A stretch of 34,553 bases of DNA from Candidatus Gastranaerophilales bacterium (GCA_944323115.1 CALURG010000086.1:1-34553), one strand, 5' to 3'. Positions 6,636-15,178 are shown, counted from the first letter of the stretch. Notes: generated from the sequence alone by a model not told the origin. Numbers and translations are program-made.

Positions 6636-7553
6636 ATGTCAAAAAATAAATACATGAGTCTTTTTGAAACACTCAGTGAAGAAGAACAAAGATATATAAT
6701 TGAAAAAGCAATGGAATATCAACAATTATTAAATATTGATAACAGCGGAGACGGCTGGAATGATGCAACGGACGGTTTCCGGCATGCTTGGGGTTCAGCT
6801 TACTTATCGCTAAAGTACAATGATTTGATTTCTCATATTGCTACCAGCGGACACGAACTTTTGGAAAGCTCATACCAGCCAAAAGAAGAAAAACAGATGG
6901 ATGAATGGAACAACAAAATAGGCAGACAGATTGCCAAACAAATTAATAATGAATATGAAAATATTGATGAAAATATTAACTGGTCAAGCATAGAGGATTT
7001 AATAGCTCACAAAACTCTTGAGAAAATAAATAACAATGAAATAGCTACTTCTCCGTTGGATTCCGGCAATAATGTGTTAAAAGGTCAAATAGAATACAAC
7101 AAACCCTTGTCATTAAAAGATCGTCTTTTGCAAGCCAGACAAGAAAAACTTGCTCGCTACACTCAAAGATTAGCCGAATCACCTGAAAAAATTGCCGAAC
7201 AAGAAGCAAAACATGTTACGTTAGAAGAACTCAAAGCTCCTCAGGAAGCCAGAAAAAAACATGTGATGGATGTAATAAACGGCACAGTTGAATTTGATGA
7301 AGATGCAGACTATTCGAACTATGAAAATAAAAAATCGAAAAATAACCAGATATTTACAAAAGAAGATATAGAAGAAATGTCTGACGAGGAAAGGGAAACA
7401 AACAAAGAGGCCATAATATATCAGGAACAAACTATCGGAATTCCGACAAGAAAACAAGCACAAAAAGTTACACAAAACGGCGGAATGATACATGTTTCGA
7501 CCTATACCAGAGCAGACGGAACAAAAGTCAGAAGCTACTACAGGTCCAGATAA
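6636..7553 (+). CDS. Phage-associated DUF6973-like protein with YTRADG tail
   Basis: The protein has 305 residues. Residues 40-100 carry a recognisable pattern: DATDGFRHAWGSAYL (H50), SGHE (H73, E74) and MDEWNNKIGRQIA (89-100). This 'D-x-FRHA ... HE ... MD-x-NN-x-x-GR' arrangement is that of the DUF6973-type domains known at the ends of secreted toxins, whose function is not established. A charged, helical middle (about 105-250) follows. The last 24 residues, GGMIHVSTYTRADGTKVRSYYRSR, form a short beta-hairpin motif found as a C-terminal tag in many bacterial and phage proteins. I chose ATG 6636 (GAAAGGA upstream) over GTG 6615, which overlaps that site. The gene precedes terminase, so it may be a virion-carried effector or a minor head protein; neither is proven. 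Confidence 0.6.
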   Translation: MSKNKYMSLFETLSEEEQRYIIEKAMEYQQLLNIDNSGDGWNDATDGFRHAWGSAYLSLKYNDLISHIATSGHELLESSYQPKEEKQMDEWNNKIGRQIAKQINNEYENIDENINWSSIEDLIAHKTLEKINNNEIATSPLDSGNNVLKGQIEYNKPLSLKDRLLQARQEKLARYTQRLAESPEKIAEQEAKHVTLEELKAPQEARKKHVMDVINGTVEFDEDADYSNYENKKSKNNQIFTKEDIEEMSDEERETNKEAIIYQEQTIGIPTRKQAQKVTQNGGMIHVSTYTRADGTKVRSYYRSR

Positions 7554-7578
7554 AGATTTTGATTCAAGGGAATAAAAA

Positions 7579-7977
7579 ATGACAAAAAGAATCAGCAAGA
7601 CAAAACTCAAAAAACTTGAGCAAATTTGTCTTGAACAAATCAGCCAAAATAATATAACTTTTTTAGACGAAATTTTTACCTTTGTGGAAATTATGCCGTC
7701 AGAGTTTTTTGAATATAAATTAAACGAGTCGGAGGCAATTAAAGACGCAATAGAAATAAACAGAGCAAAGCTCAAAAGGGATTTGCGTTTTAAATGGTTT
7801 GAAAGTACAAATGCAACTTTAAATGCTGCATTGTACAAGCTTGTTTGCACGGAAGAAGAGAAACGTGCACTTTCTTCTTCCGCAGCAAAAAACAGCCCGA
7901 ACAATGATATCTGTACGCAGGAAGAATACCTAAAAAGTCTAAAAGAAATGAGTGAGGGATTGGAAAATGCCGATTGA
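7579..7977 (+). CDS. Terminase small subunit
   Basis: The 132-residue, charged and helical protein overlaps the large terminase start by 11 bases, the standard small-large pairing. The N-terminal half (KTKLKKLEQICLEQISQNN) looks like a DNA-binding helix pair. The middle (MPSEFFEYKLNESEAIKDAI ... AKLKRDLRFKWFES) has the pattern of small-terminase proteins that recognise the packaging site and recruit the large subunit. It is rich in K and E, with a Ser/Asn-rich linker near 95-112. No recognisable homologue motif settles the exact family; position carries much of the weight. Confidence 0.65.
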   Translation: MTKRISKTKLKKLEQICLEQISQNNITFLDEIFTFVEIMPSEFFEYKLNESEAIKDAIEINRAKLKRDLRFKWFESTNATLNAALYKLVCTEEEKRALSSSAAKNSPNNDICTQEEYLKSLKEMSEGLENAD

Positions 7978-9262
7978 TTGGACAAAATCAAAATACAGCA
8001 AAAAACATAGATTGTTTTTGAGCAAAAAACCCGAAAACATGAAGTTTTTTACCCTGTGTGACGGTGCTGTCCGCTCAGCAAAAACCCTTTCAATTATTTA
8101 CAAAATTCCTCAAATTTTTGACTTTGTCGGGAATGAATACTTAAAAGTTTTTTCCGGTTATTCAAAAAACACGGTCAGAAACAATGTGCTTGTCGAGCTT
8201 TTACCGTATTTGAAAAATTATCACGGAGCACAGGTAAAATACAACTCAGCAAGCGGAGAACTGGATATAAAACTCTGGGGCAAGTTGTACAACTGTCTTG
8301 TTGTAGGCGGCGGAAAGTCAGACAGCGACTCAAATATTCAAGGTGCGACTTGGGATTTTTGGTATGCAAATGAACTTCCAAAACATCACTATGGATTTTA
8401 CAATATGGCACTTTCAAGATTAACACCCGAAAATGCCCGAGCCATAGCGGACAGCAACCCGGAAAGTTCAAACCATTGGCTGTACAGAGAAAGAATAAAA
8501 CCCTACCTTGAAAATGACCCGAAAATAAGGAGTATTTTTGACTATTGGCATTTTACTATGGAAGACAATGCCAATTTGTCAAAATCTTTTATTGAAAACC
8601 AGAAAAAATTGTACAGCGGAGTATTTGAAGCACGGAAAATCAAGGGTTTGTGGGTGGTTGCACAGGGGCTTGTCTACGATACATTTTCTGCGGAAAAACA
8701 CACCTGTTCTCACAAGGAAATATTAGAAAAAATTCAAAACAACGAGTTTATAGAATATTTTCTGGGTCTTGACTGGGGCTGGATTCACCCCCTTTGCTGC
8801 GGATTATACGGCGTGACAAAAAACGGAAAATATTACAAAATAGACGAACTTTACGGCTCAAAAATCAATGATGACAAAGTTATAAAATGGATTTTGGACA
8901 AGCAGAAAGAGTATTCCAGATATTTTCGTTTTATAAACTGTGACAACGCCAGGCCGGAACAAAATCATAAACTCAGACAATCTTTAAACGGAATAATTGT
9001 ACATGAAAAGAAACCTAAAGTAATAGACAGTATAGGAATTATGCGTTCTATCATAAACTATGACAGGCTTATAGTTAACAAAGACAGGTGCAAAAATACT
9101 CTTCGGGAATTCGGTTTGTACAGGTATCCTGATAGTGAAAATGATTTCAATAACATTACGGATTACGATATGCCGCTTAAAGAAAATGATGACACTATGG
9201 ACGAAACACGTTATGCGTTGAATTTTTATGAAACGCAGTACGGATACAGGTTTAGAAAATAA
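7967..9262 (+). CDS. Terminase large subunit (PBSX-like)
   Basis: The 431-residue DNA-packaging motor has an N-terminal ATPase and a C-terminal nuclease. The Walker A region is GAVRSAKT (33-40); most relatives have G where this has A38. Walker B and the catalytic Glu are in TWDFWYANELPK. A coupling motif lies near ADSNPESSNHW. The RNase H-like nuclease shows LGLDWGW (first Asp), NCDNARPE and a late acidic DDTMDETRY. ATG 7967 was chosen (GAGGG eight bases upstream); GTG 7952 is in frame but overlaps that site. It normally threads DNA through a portal, yet no portal gene follows; the next gene is a tail protein, 75 bases on. Confidence 0.9.
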   Translation: MPIDWTKSKYSKKHRLFLSKKPENMKFFTLCDGAVRSAKTLSIIYKIPQIFDFVGNEYLKVFSGYSKNTVRNNVLVELLPYLKNYHGAQVKYNSASGELDIKLWGKLYNCLVVGGGKSDSDSNIQGATWDFWYANELPKHHYGFYNMALSRLTPENARAIADSNPESSNHWLYRERIKPYLENDPKIRSIFDYWHFTMEDNANLSKSFIENQKKLYSGVFEARKIKGLWVVAQGLVYDTFSAEKHTCSHKEILEKIQNNEFIEYFLGLDWGWIHPLCCGLYGVTKNGKYYKIDELYGSKINDDKVIKWILDKQKEYSRYFRFINCDNARPEQNHKLRQSLNGIIVHEKKPKVIDSIGIMRSIINYDRLIVNKDRCKNTLREFGLYRYPDSENDFNNITDYDMPLKENDDTMDETRYALNFYETQYGYRFRK

Positions 9263-9292
9263 TTTAAAAAAACAAAAATAAAAATCTAAAAT

Positions 9293-9316
9293 ATCCCTCA
9301 TAAAGGGGTTATTTTG
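9293..9316 (+). terminator. Weak hairpin after terminase
   Basis: CCCT and AGGGG pair around CATAA shortly after the terminase stop, followed by TTATTTT. The stem is short, so termination would be partial. It falls exactly at the point where terminase gives way to tail genes, a suspicious junction in this prophage. Confidence 0.35.
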
Positions 9317-9337
9317 CCGTATTTAAAAGGAGGAAAA

Positions 9338-9715
9338 ATGGTAAAAAGTGAAAGCATTAAAGAGCTTTTGAAGCAAGTAGGCCGTCCTTATGAAATGTTT
9401 AATAAAGACGGAACTTATCAGGGATGTTTTTATCCTGTACAGTTTTTATATCCTGATAAACCAAGATATAAGTTAAGATCAAAAGACGATGACAAAAACT
9501 ATTTTTACGGGCTTGAAAAAATAAAAGAACATTGTACGGAAATTTCTCCTAATGATCTTAAAGAAGGAGACATAATTGCTACAAGGTTTAAAGATGAACT
9601 GCATGTTGCTGTTTATCTTGAATTTGGAAAAATAATACACGTGTTTAAAGATCATACTTTACAAATAGGGAGATTGAAATTGTTTAAACAATTTCAATCT
9701 TTTAGGGTGAACTAA
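9338..9715 (+). CDS. Tail-associated NlpC/P60-like protein
   Basis: The 125-residue protein matches a compact NlpC/P60-like hydrolase as carried near phage tail tips (lambda K-like role). The candidate nucleophile is C30 in YQGCFYPVQF. The histidines are H89 in KDELHVAVYLE and H101 in KIIHVF, and KEGDII (75-80) is the usual strand before the histidine. It may cut peptide crosslinks during DNA entry. The overall similarity is weak, so activity is inferred. ATG 9338 follows AAAAGGAGG; the earlier TTG 9314 lies upstream of that site. Its stop codon overlaps the ATG of the tail-tip gene (TAATG), so the two are translationally coupled. Confidence 0.65.
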   Translation: MVKSESIKELLKQVGRPYEMFNKDGTYQGCFYPVQFLYPDKPRYKLRSKDDDKNYFYGLEKIKEHCTEISPNDLKEGDIIATRFKDELHVAVYLEFGKIIHVFKDHTLQIGRLKLFKQFQSFRVN

Positions 9716-12138
9716 TGGCAGTACTTACAGCAATAGGAGCAGCATTAGCAACAGTATCTACAGTTTTGGGGTCTACAGCTTTCTCCATAGGTGCAATGAG
9801 CATCACATGGGGAATGATAGCACAGGCGATTATTTATGGTGGAATGGCACTTTCTGCCACTCTTGCAACAAGAAAACCTGATTTTACTTTGCAATCACCA
9901 ACATATCAAGGAAAACTTCAAACTCAAACAGACCAGAATTTGCCTGTACCTCTCTTATACGGGACCGTAAAACTTGCAGGTAACAGAATTTGGCAGGATG
10001 AAAACGGAATAACAACCGTAAAAAGAATAGTTGCTTTTGCGGAAGGTGAAATATGTGAATATTCGGATATCAGATTAAACGATATACCAATAGAAGAAAT
10101 TGCAGGCATAACCGTAAACAGATACTACGGTACAAGCACTCAGGAAGTTGATCCGATAGTCGGCGGTGCAAGTAACGCAGAAAGATGTGAAAAAGTAGGC
10201 TCTCTCAAAAACATTGCATATTTGGCAATAACTGTTCCAAGAAGTGCAAAAATAGATATAAATTATAATCTTACTGCTGTTGTAAAAGGCAGAAAAATAA
10301 GAGTTTACAACACAAAATACGAATACGAAATAAAATATTCCGAAAATCCGGCTTGGGTTATGTTTGATTTTTTGACTAGCTACAACGGATTAGGACTTTG
10401 TATAAACAACTACGGTGAAATATCGGAAACTCTTATAGAAGAATTGTTTGATTTAGACAGTTTCTTGGAATCGGCAGCATATTGTGATGAAATAGTACAA
10501 ACTGTTGAAAAAGACGAAAACGGACAGGATGTTACAAAACAAACTCCCCGCTTTACATTTAATATGATTTTTGATGCCCAAACATCTGCAAGATCTCTTA
10601 TTGATGAAATTTACCGTTCTTGCAGAGGCGGGTTGTTTATGAAAGACGGCCGTTTGCAGTTTAAAATTGACAAAGCTGAGCCATTGAGCAAAGTTTTTAA
10701 TGAAAATGATATCATAAAAGGTTCCGAAACTTTCCAGACAATACCGAAAGAAGAGCATTATGATATACTAAAATGTTGCTATGTATCTCCCTTGCATGAG
10801 TGGCAAAAGGTAGAAGCGACGGCTGAATTGCCGGAATATACGGATGGAATACCTATAGAACATACCGTAAATATGTATTCTGTTACAAACTTTAGCCAGG
10901 CATCAAGACTTGCCTGGTATTATGTCAACTCCAAAAGGATACAGCCTTATTTTGGCAGTTTCAAGACCGACTACAAAGGTTACGATTTGGAAGTAGGCGA
11001 TGTAATTGCAATCAACAGTTTGCTTATGGGGCTTGAAAATTATTATGTAAAAGTAACCAGTGTTGTCGATGACGGCTCCGGTATCTTCACCATAAACTGG
11101 AGGCACTATGATGAAGAACTTTACGATGACAAACTCGGAAGCAAAGAGCCGACAGTTATTGTAAGTTCTATAGCCGACATTGTTAGATTTCCTGATGACG
11201 TAAAGAACTTTAATGTTGTTCAGTCGGAAAATCAGTTTAATTTTGTATGGGAACAAAACACAAACAAAAATGACACATACGAAATCAGAATGGGTGAAAG
11301 CTGGGAAGACAGCACGGTAATCAGAAGCGGCTTAACAGGCAATAAATATTCTACTGAAATTCCGACAAACGGACTTTTTAAATTTTGGATAAAAGCTTTT
11401 AATCGGTACAATTATTCAGAAAATGCCACTTTGGATGTAATCAATGTTGACAGCATTCCACAGATGAATGAAATTGTTAAATTTGATGTCTTGTCCAAGA
11501 TTTTGGGTACATATGATGAAAATTTAAAAATTTATCGCCATACTATAAAACTTTTAGAAAATAATGTTCTTTGGCATGATGAAGAAACCTTCTGGAACAA
11601 CAGAGGCTACTACCAAAATGCAGGCAGATGGGGTGCTGAGGTGGGTAATCAAGGGGTTTACCTCAGCCAGGTGTTTGACATAGGTGCGGTACTTGAAAGC
11701 ATTGTGTCTTTTGACTACAGAACATCCAGCGGTGATGAACAAAACAGCGTCACGATTGAATGGGCTTATTCTGATGACGGAGAAACCTTCTGTGAATGGA
11801 AATTGGTAAATAACGGCAGATATACTTTCAGATATTGCAAGTTTAGAGTCACTCTCAATGCGATAAATAATGTCCAAACGGTGCTAACAAAATTTGCTGT
11901 AGCCGTCGATGTACCTGACAAACAACAAAATTTGGAACTTGAGATATCTGATTCTCAAGGTTTGACGGTAGAATACAATTTTGTTAAACCGCCGTCACTT
12001 GTTGCTACCGTGAATGACAACAATGATGCGTATGTTGTTGTTACAGAAAAAACAAATACATATGCGGTTTTAAAAGCATATACAAATTCAGGTGAACTTA
12101 CCACCTGCAAGCTGAGTTTACTGTTGAAAGGTTACTAA
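9715..12138 (+). CDS. Tail tip / host-specificity protein J-like
   Basis: The 807-residue protein has an N-terminal Ala/Gly-rich hydrophobic segment (about 1-50). The motif NLPVPLLYGTVKLAGNRIW (~80-98), a J/TipJ hallmark, follows. A large beta-rich tip domain runs to about residue 480 and includes ARSLIDEIYRSCRGGLFMKDGRLQFK around 290-315. A fibronectin-III-like segment lies at about 500-575 (KNFNVVQSENQFNFVWEQNT ... FKFWIKAFNRYNYSE). A C-terminal beta region from about 590 may bind the host or hold the fibre. J-type proteins form the baseplate hub that recognises the host and opens the tail. The start overlaps the preceding stop; 13 bases separate it from the fibre gene. Confidence 0.85.
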   Translation: MAVLTAIGAALATVSTVLGSTAFSIGAMSITWGMIAQAIIYGGMALSATLATRKPDFTLQSPTYQGKLQTQTDQNLPVPLLYGTVKLAGNRIWQDENGITTVKRIVAFAEGEICEYSDIRLNDIPIEEIAGITVNRYYGTSTQEVDPIVGGASNAERCEKVGSLKNIAYLAITVPRSAKIDINYNLTAVVKGRKIRVYNTKYEYEIKYSENPAWVMFDFLTSYNGLGLCINNYGEISETLIEELFDLDSFLESAAYCDEIVQTVEKDENGQDVTKQTPRFTFNMIFDAQTSARSLIDEIYRSCRGGLFMKDGRLQFKIDKAEPLSKVFNENDIIKGSETFQTIPKEEHYDILKCCYVSPLHEWQKVEATAELPEYTDGIPIEHTVNMYSVTNFSQASRLAWYYVNSKRIQPYFGSFKTDYKGYDLEVGDVIAINSLLMGLENYYVKVTSVVDDGSGIFTINWRHYDEELYDDKLGSKEPTVIVSSIADIVRFPDDVKNFNVVQSENQFNFVWEQNTNKNDTYEIRMGESWEDSTVIRSGLTGNKYSTEIPTNGLFKFWIKAFNRYNYSENATLDVINVDSIPQMNEIVKFDVLSKILGTYDENLKIYRHTIKLLENNVLWHDEETFWNNRGYYQNAGRWGAEVGNQGVYLSQVFDIGAVLESIVSFDYRTSSGDEQNSVTIEWAYSDDGETFCEWKLVNNGRYTFRYCKFRVTLNAINNVQTVLTKFAVAVDVPDKQQNLELEISDSQGLTVEYNFVKPPSLVATVNDNNDAYVVVTEKTNTYAVLKAYTNSGELTTCKLSLLLKGY

Positions 12139-12151
12139 AGAAAGGGGTCAT

Positions 12152-13351
12152 ATGATAGAGGATAAAATATATACCTGGACAGACAATCCGACTGTATCAG
12201 GTGTTTCAATTTGTGATACTGATGTGTTGAACGAATGTTTAATGCACTTAAAATACAACAATACCGGTGACGGAATGCCGTTGTTTACGATATTGGACTT
12301 TGACCATATTCTTGATGGAGAAGATGCTGTGGGCTGGGCTGTTCAGGGAAGTTTGATTACGGAAACCTATCCTGATGCTGTATCAGAAATACAAACAGAC
12401 TATGCAAATGCCCAAGAAACTACTCATAGAGGAATAACGTGCAAAAAATCAGCAGACGGCAAATTTATTGCAGATATTTCACAAAAAACAGCAATCGATG
12501 AATTGTACGATTCAAGCGGTTTTAGTGATTTTTATATTCTTGACAGTGTAAATGAGCAGTTCTACCTGCCGAAAGAAAATTTAGAACGTTCAAGCAGGTA
12601 TATTATTGAAACATATTCAAACGGAAGCAGCTGGTACAATCTCTACTCCGACGGCTGGCTTGAGCAGGGAGGATATGTTGCTTCTACAAGTAATACACAG
12701 ACTATAGCATTGTATAAAGATTATAAAAATACTGATTACAATATACTTGTTACACCTGCGGCTCCGAATACTCCAAGTCACTACGGAGTAGGAGTGTCTA
12801 CACTTAACAAAAATGTTTCATCTTTCCAAATATGGAACAGCGGTTATAACTATTATCCATATATATATTGGGAATCTTCCGGCATGTCGAACCTTCAAAA
12901 TGTTGAAGCAAATGAAAACAATATGCCTGCTTACAGATATTACAGAGTCGGAAATACACTCAACAATGAAACTGATATAGATGTAGCCAATGTTTTAAAT
13001 GATTTGCAACTAAAAGCGAATACCGACTTGGGTAATGTGACGGAGAACGCAAAGTTGTTGGCCGTGAGCTGGTCTCTCCCTGATTACACGGCAGGAATTA
13101 GTGTCGCAACAGGCAATTTTGTACCTGTAACGGATGGTGTTTTAAATTATTATTCCACTTCTCAGTATGACCAGTCGTATATCGAAGTTAAATTAGGCGA
13201 AACAATACTATTAAAATCCGTAGCCGGAGGCTATGGAATGGGTCTTGTTACAGGGCAAATGCTTCTGAACAAAGGAGAAACATATACTGTTGCTATTGTG
13301 GGGAATATAGTCGGAAATTTCTATCCGTTGAAAGGAAGTCAAAATGCTTAA
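12152..13351 (+). CDS. Tail fibre / receptor-binding protein
   Basis: The 399-residue protein is rich in N, Y, T, S and G, without membrane segments. The middle contains YIIETYSNGSSWYNLYSDGW LEQGG (about 148-174), a motif typical of gut-phage fibres. A beta-rich stretch with repeated aromatic residues (SSFQIWNSGYNYYPYIYW) follows, and the C-terminal part may be a receptor-binding head. The N-terminus (about 1-60) is the likely attachment part for the tip protein. AAAGGGG precedes ATG 12,152. It overlaps the next gene by 8 bases. Host range would depend on this protein. Confidence 0.75.
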   Translation: MIEDKIYTWTDNPTVSGVSICDTDVLNECLMHLKYNNTGDGMPLFTILDFDHILDGEDAVGWAVQGSLITETYPDAVSEIQTDYANAQETTHRGITCKKSADGKFIADISQKTAIDELYDSSGFSDFYILDSVNEQFYLPKENLERSSRYIIETYSNGSSWYNLYSDGWLEQGGYVASTSNTQTIALYKDYKNTDYNILVTPAAPNTPSHYGVGVSTLNKNVSSFQIWNSGYNYYPYIYWESSGMSNLQNVEANENNMPAYRYYRVGNTLNNETDIDVANVLNDLQLKANTDLGNVTENAKLLAVSWSLPDYTAGISVATGNFVPVTDGVLNYYSTSQYDQSYIEVKLGETILLKSVAGGYGMGLVTGQMLLNKGETYTVAIVGNIVGNFYPLKGSQNA

Positions 13352-13907
13352 ATATGCAAAAGTAATAAATGAACAAACAGGACTGTGCAATGTCGGTCTT
13401 GGCTCAAATATAAAATTTTATAAATCAATAGGTATGTCCCGTAAGAATGTTCAACAATCAAACATTGACGGGCAATGGTATTTATCAAACAAATGCCCGA
13501 TGAAAACAGAAGCAGAACTTTTGCAAGAAGCAAAGGAATCAAAATACTTTGAGGCTAATCAAAAAGCAAAAGAATACCTCGAATCCGGAAATGCACTCTA
13601 TGAGCTTACACAAACACGCCATATTGAAGCAACAGACGGTAACATCGGAAAACTTACTGCTTATGCACTGGGCTATGTGACAGGTCTTTATAAACCAACG
13701 GATTCCGTGTATTGGAACACAAAAGAAGATGAGACAATAGCACTTTCACAAGAAGAACTCGGAGAAATTCTGTCAGGTCTCGGACAGGTTCAGGCAAATG
13801 TTTGGAATATACAATATCCTCAATATCTTGCCCAAATAGAATCTGCAAAAACAGCACAGGAGATAAACTCAATTGAGGTTGAATATTCGGATGTTTTAAT
13901 GTCCTAA
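13344..13907 (+). CDS. DUF4376-type fibre-associated protein
   Basis: The 187-residue protein has a C-terminal half with the DUF4376 look: HIEATDGNIGKLTAYALGYV, then WNTKEDETIALSQEELGEI and LGQVQANVWNIQYPQYLAQI. This domain is common in genes next to phage tail fibres and may act in fibre assembly or as part of the fibre, but its function is not established. The N-terminus (about 1-50) contains a cysteine and Asn/Gly-rich strand pattern. It overlaps the fibre gene by 8 bases, so translation is probably coupled; an SD-like GAAAGGAAG lies inside the end of the fibre gene. Confidence 0.75.
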   Translation: MLKYAKVINEQTGLCNVGLGSNIKFYKSIGMSRKNVQQSNIDGQWYLSNKCPMKTEAELLQEAKESKYFEANQKAKEYLESGNALYELTQTRHIEATDGNIGKLTAYALGYVTGLYKPTDSVYWNTKEDETIALSQEELGEILSGLGQVQANVWNIQYPQYLAQIESAKTAQEINSIEVEYSDVLMS

Positions 13908-13961
13908 GACACTTTGAATGTTACTGCTTATAAACAAACACAAAACAGATAGGAGAAAGTT

Positions 13962-14165
13962 ATGAAATGGTATGAAGTAATTTTTAAATACCTTAGCCAG
14001 TCAAGCACTTACAAAGGATTGTTCGGGCTGCTTGCCGCTTTCGGTGTAGTTGTCAAACCAGAATTGTCAGATGCAATTATTGCCTGTGCTATAGGTGTTA
14101 TAGGTCTTATTGACGTAATAATTGACGAGACGGTTGAAAAAGACACAAAAAAGGCAGAATCGTAA
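13962..14165 (+). CDS. Small membrane protein, probable holin
   Basis: The 67-residue protein has two hydrophobic stretches, about residues 17-30 (LFGLLAAFGVVVK) and 36-53 (DAIIACAIGVIGLIDVII), and a charged tail DETVEKDTKKAES. Size, topology and place near the endolysin agree with a holin that times membrane opening. AGGAGAAAG precedes ATG 13,962. The stop overlaps the next start (TAATG). No family signature separates a holin from another phage membrane protein. Confidence 0.6.
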   Translation: MKWYEVIFKYLSQSSTYKGLFGLLAAFGVVVKPELSDAIIACAIGVIGLIDVIIDETVEKDTKKAES

Positions 14166-14404
14166 TGTACTCCGCCTTAGTAACAGCATTGAGCAATATG
14201 CTTTCAAACTTTTTTAAATTAAAGACAACACAAATAGAAAATCAGTCGGAAATTAATATCATTGAAGATAAAAAAGATTACAAAAAAGCTACGGATATAG
14301 CGGAAAAAATTATAGAAATAGCAAAAAAATACAAAAAAGAAATGACATTCAAGGACAGACTGCAATTGTTTCGTCTGTGTGAAAAATTTCAAAAATATAA
14401 TTAG
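14165..14404 (+). CDS. Small coiled-coil phage protein, unknown
   Basis: I do not recognise this 79-residue protein. The N-terminus MYSALVTALSNMLSNFFKLKTT is weakly amphipathic; the rest is a basic, lysine-rich helix (DKKDYKKATDIAEKIIEIAKKYKKE) that could form a coiled coil. Its ATG overlaps the preceding stop codon, so it is co-translated with the putative holin. It could be an antiholin or a lysis accessory, which is only suggested by its place. Confidence 0.55.
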   Translation: MYSALVTALSNMLSNFFKLKTTQIENQSEINIIEDKKDYKKATDIAEKIIEIAKKYKKEMTFKDRLQLFRLCEKFQKYN

Positions 14405-14412
14405 GAGGGAAA

Positions 14413-14661
14413 ATGACATTTTTTGTTGAATATGCTCCCATGATTATTGTTATCATGGGCTTTTTTATTGCGTACAAAATATTTGTCACACCTCAACAGC
14501 TTGTGGAAATGAAATCGTCACTGATTGCTTATATAGCAGATCACTATGTTTCTGACAAGACATACCGGGAAAACCACAGAAACCTTCAAGAGCAACTTTC
14601 TTTAATCCATCAGGATATTAATGACGTAAAGAACTTACTTATACAAAAAGGCGGTGATTAA
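14413..14661 (+). CDS. Single-pass membrane protein of the lysis cassette
   Basis: The 82-residue protein has an N-terminal membrane segment (about 6-24, YAPMIIVIMGFFIAYKIFV) and then a helical, charged tail ending NLLIQKGGD, likely a coiled coil (about 55-80). The layout resembles a spanin-like or second-holin protein. AGGAGGG precedes ATG 14,413. The stop codon is 14,659-14,661, one base short of the endolysin ATG, so the two are probably translated together. Confidence 0.6.
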   Translation: MTFFVEYAPMIIVIMGFFIAYKIFVTPQQLVEMKSSLIAYIADHYVSDKTYRENHRNLQEQLSLIHQDINDVKNLLIQKGGD

Positions 14662-14662
14662 A

Positions 14663-15118
14663 ATGGAAAAACTTTTTAAAACTGCTCTAAACTTTGTGCT
14701 TAAGTGGGAAGGCGGATATGTCAACAACCCGAATGACAAAGGAGGTGCGACAAATAAAGGAATTACACAGTATACTTACAATTCTTGGCTCAAGAGTCTT
14801 TTGCTCGCCCCCCGCGATGTCAGATTTATTACACAAGAAGAAGTGGAACAGATTTATTACAAAAATTATTGGCTCAAAGCAGGGTGTGACAAAATGTCCC
14901 CCAAATTTGCGGTATTGGCTTTTGACACAGCTGTCAATATGGGTCTGGCCAGAGTAAACCAATTTATGAAAGCGGCTGGGTGGACAGACCCGGCACTTTT
15001 TATTAAAGCCAGAGAAGCAAAATACAAAGAATTTGCTTGTTTCGGAAATCAAAAAATATTTTTAAAAGGCTGGCTTAACAGGCTGAATGATTTGGAAAAG
15101 CTAGTAAATACATTGTGA
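14663..15118 (+). CDS. Endolysin, glycosyl hydrolase 108 muramidase
   Basis: The 151-residue protein shows the GH108 signature KWEGGYVNNPNDKGGATNKGIT from about residue 14; E16 is the expected catalytic glutamate that cleaves the peptidoglycan glycan chain. A C-terminal part with FAVLAFDTAVNMGLARVNQFMKAAG matches the putative peptidoglycan-binding half of the family. It lacks a signal peptide, so a holin must release it. ATG 14,663 was chosen over GTG 14,654 because AAGGCGGTGAT serves as the ribosome site. It ends the phage block, 27 bases before a strong terminator. Confidence 0.88.
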   Translation: MEKLFKTALNFVLKWEGGYVNNPNDKGGATNKGITQYTYNSWLKSLLLAPRDVRFITQEEVEQIYYKNYWLKAGCDKMSPKFAVLAFDTAVNMGLARVNQFMKAAGWTDPALFIKAREAKYKEFACFGNQKIFLKGWLNRLNDLEKLVNTL

Positions 15119-15144
15119 TTTTTCATAAGTACATACTCCTTTTT

Positions 15145-15178
15145 TCCCGTCTTGTTTTTTCAAGGCGGGATTTTTTTT
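15145..15178 (+). terminator. Terminator ending the prophage late operon
   Basis: TCCCGTCTTG pairs with CAAGGCGGGA (one wobble) around a six-T loop and is followed by eight T residues. It closes the transcript that carries tail, lysis and endolysin genes. Confidence 0.85.

Noticed and set aside
7221-7991. 256-codon minus-strand open frame opposite the DUF6973-like and small-terminase genes
   Set aside because: Low-complexity F/S/I-rich shadow of real plus-strand genes with good ribosome sites and overlapping starts.
12152-13907. Diversity-generating retroelement target in the fibre gene
   Set aside because: No reverse transcriptase gene or template repeat of the fibre's 3' end is present in the window.
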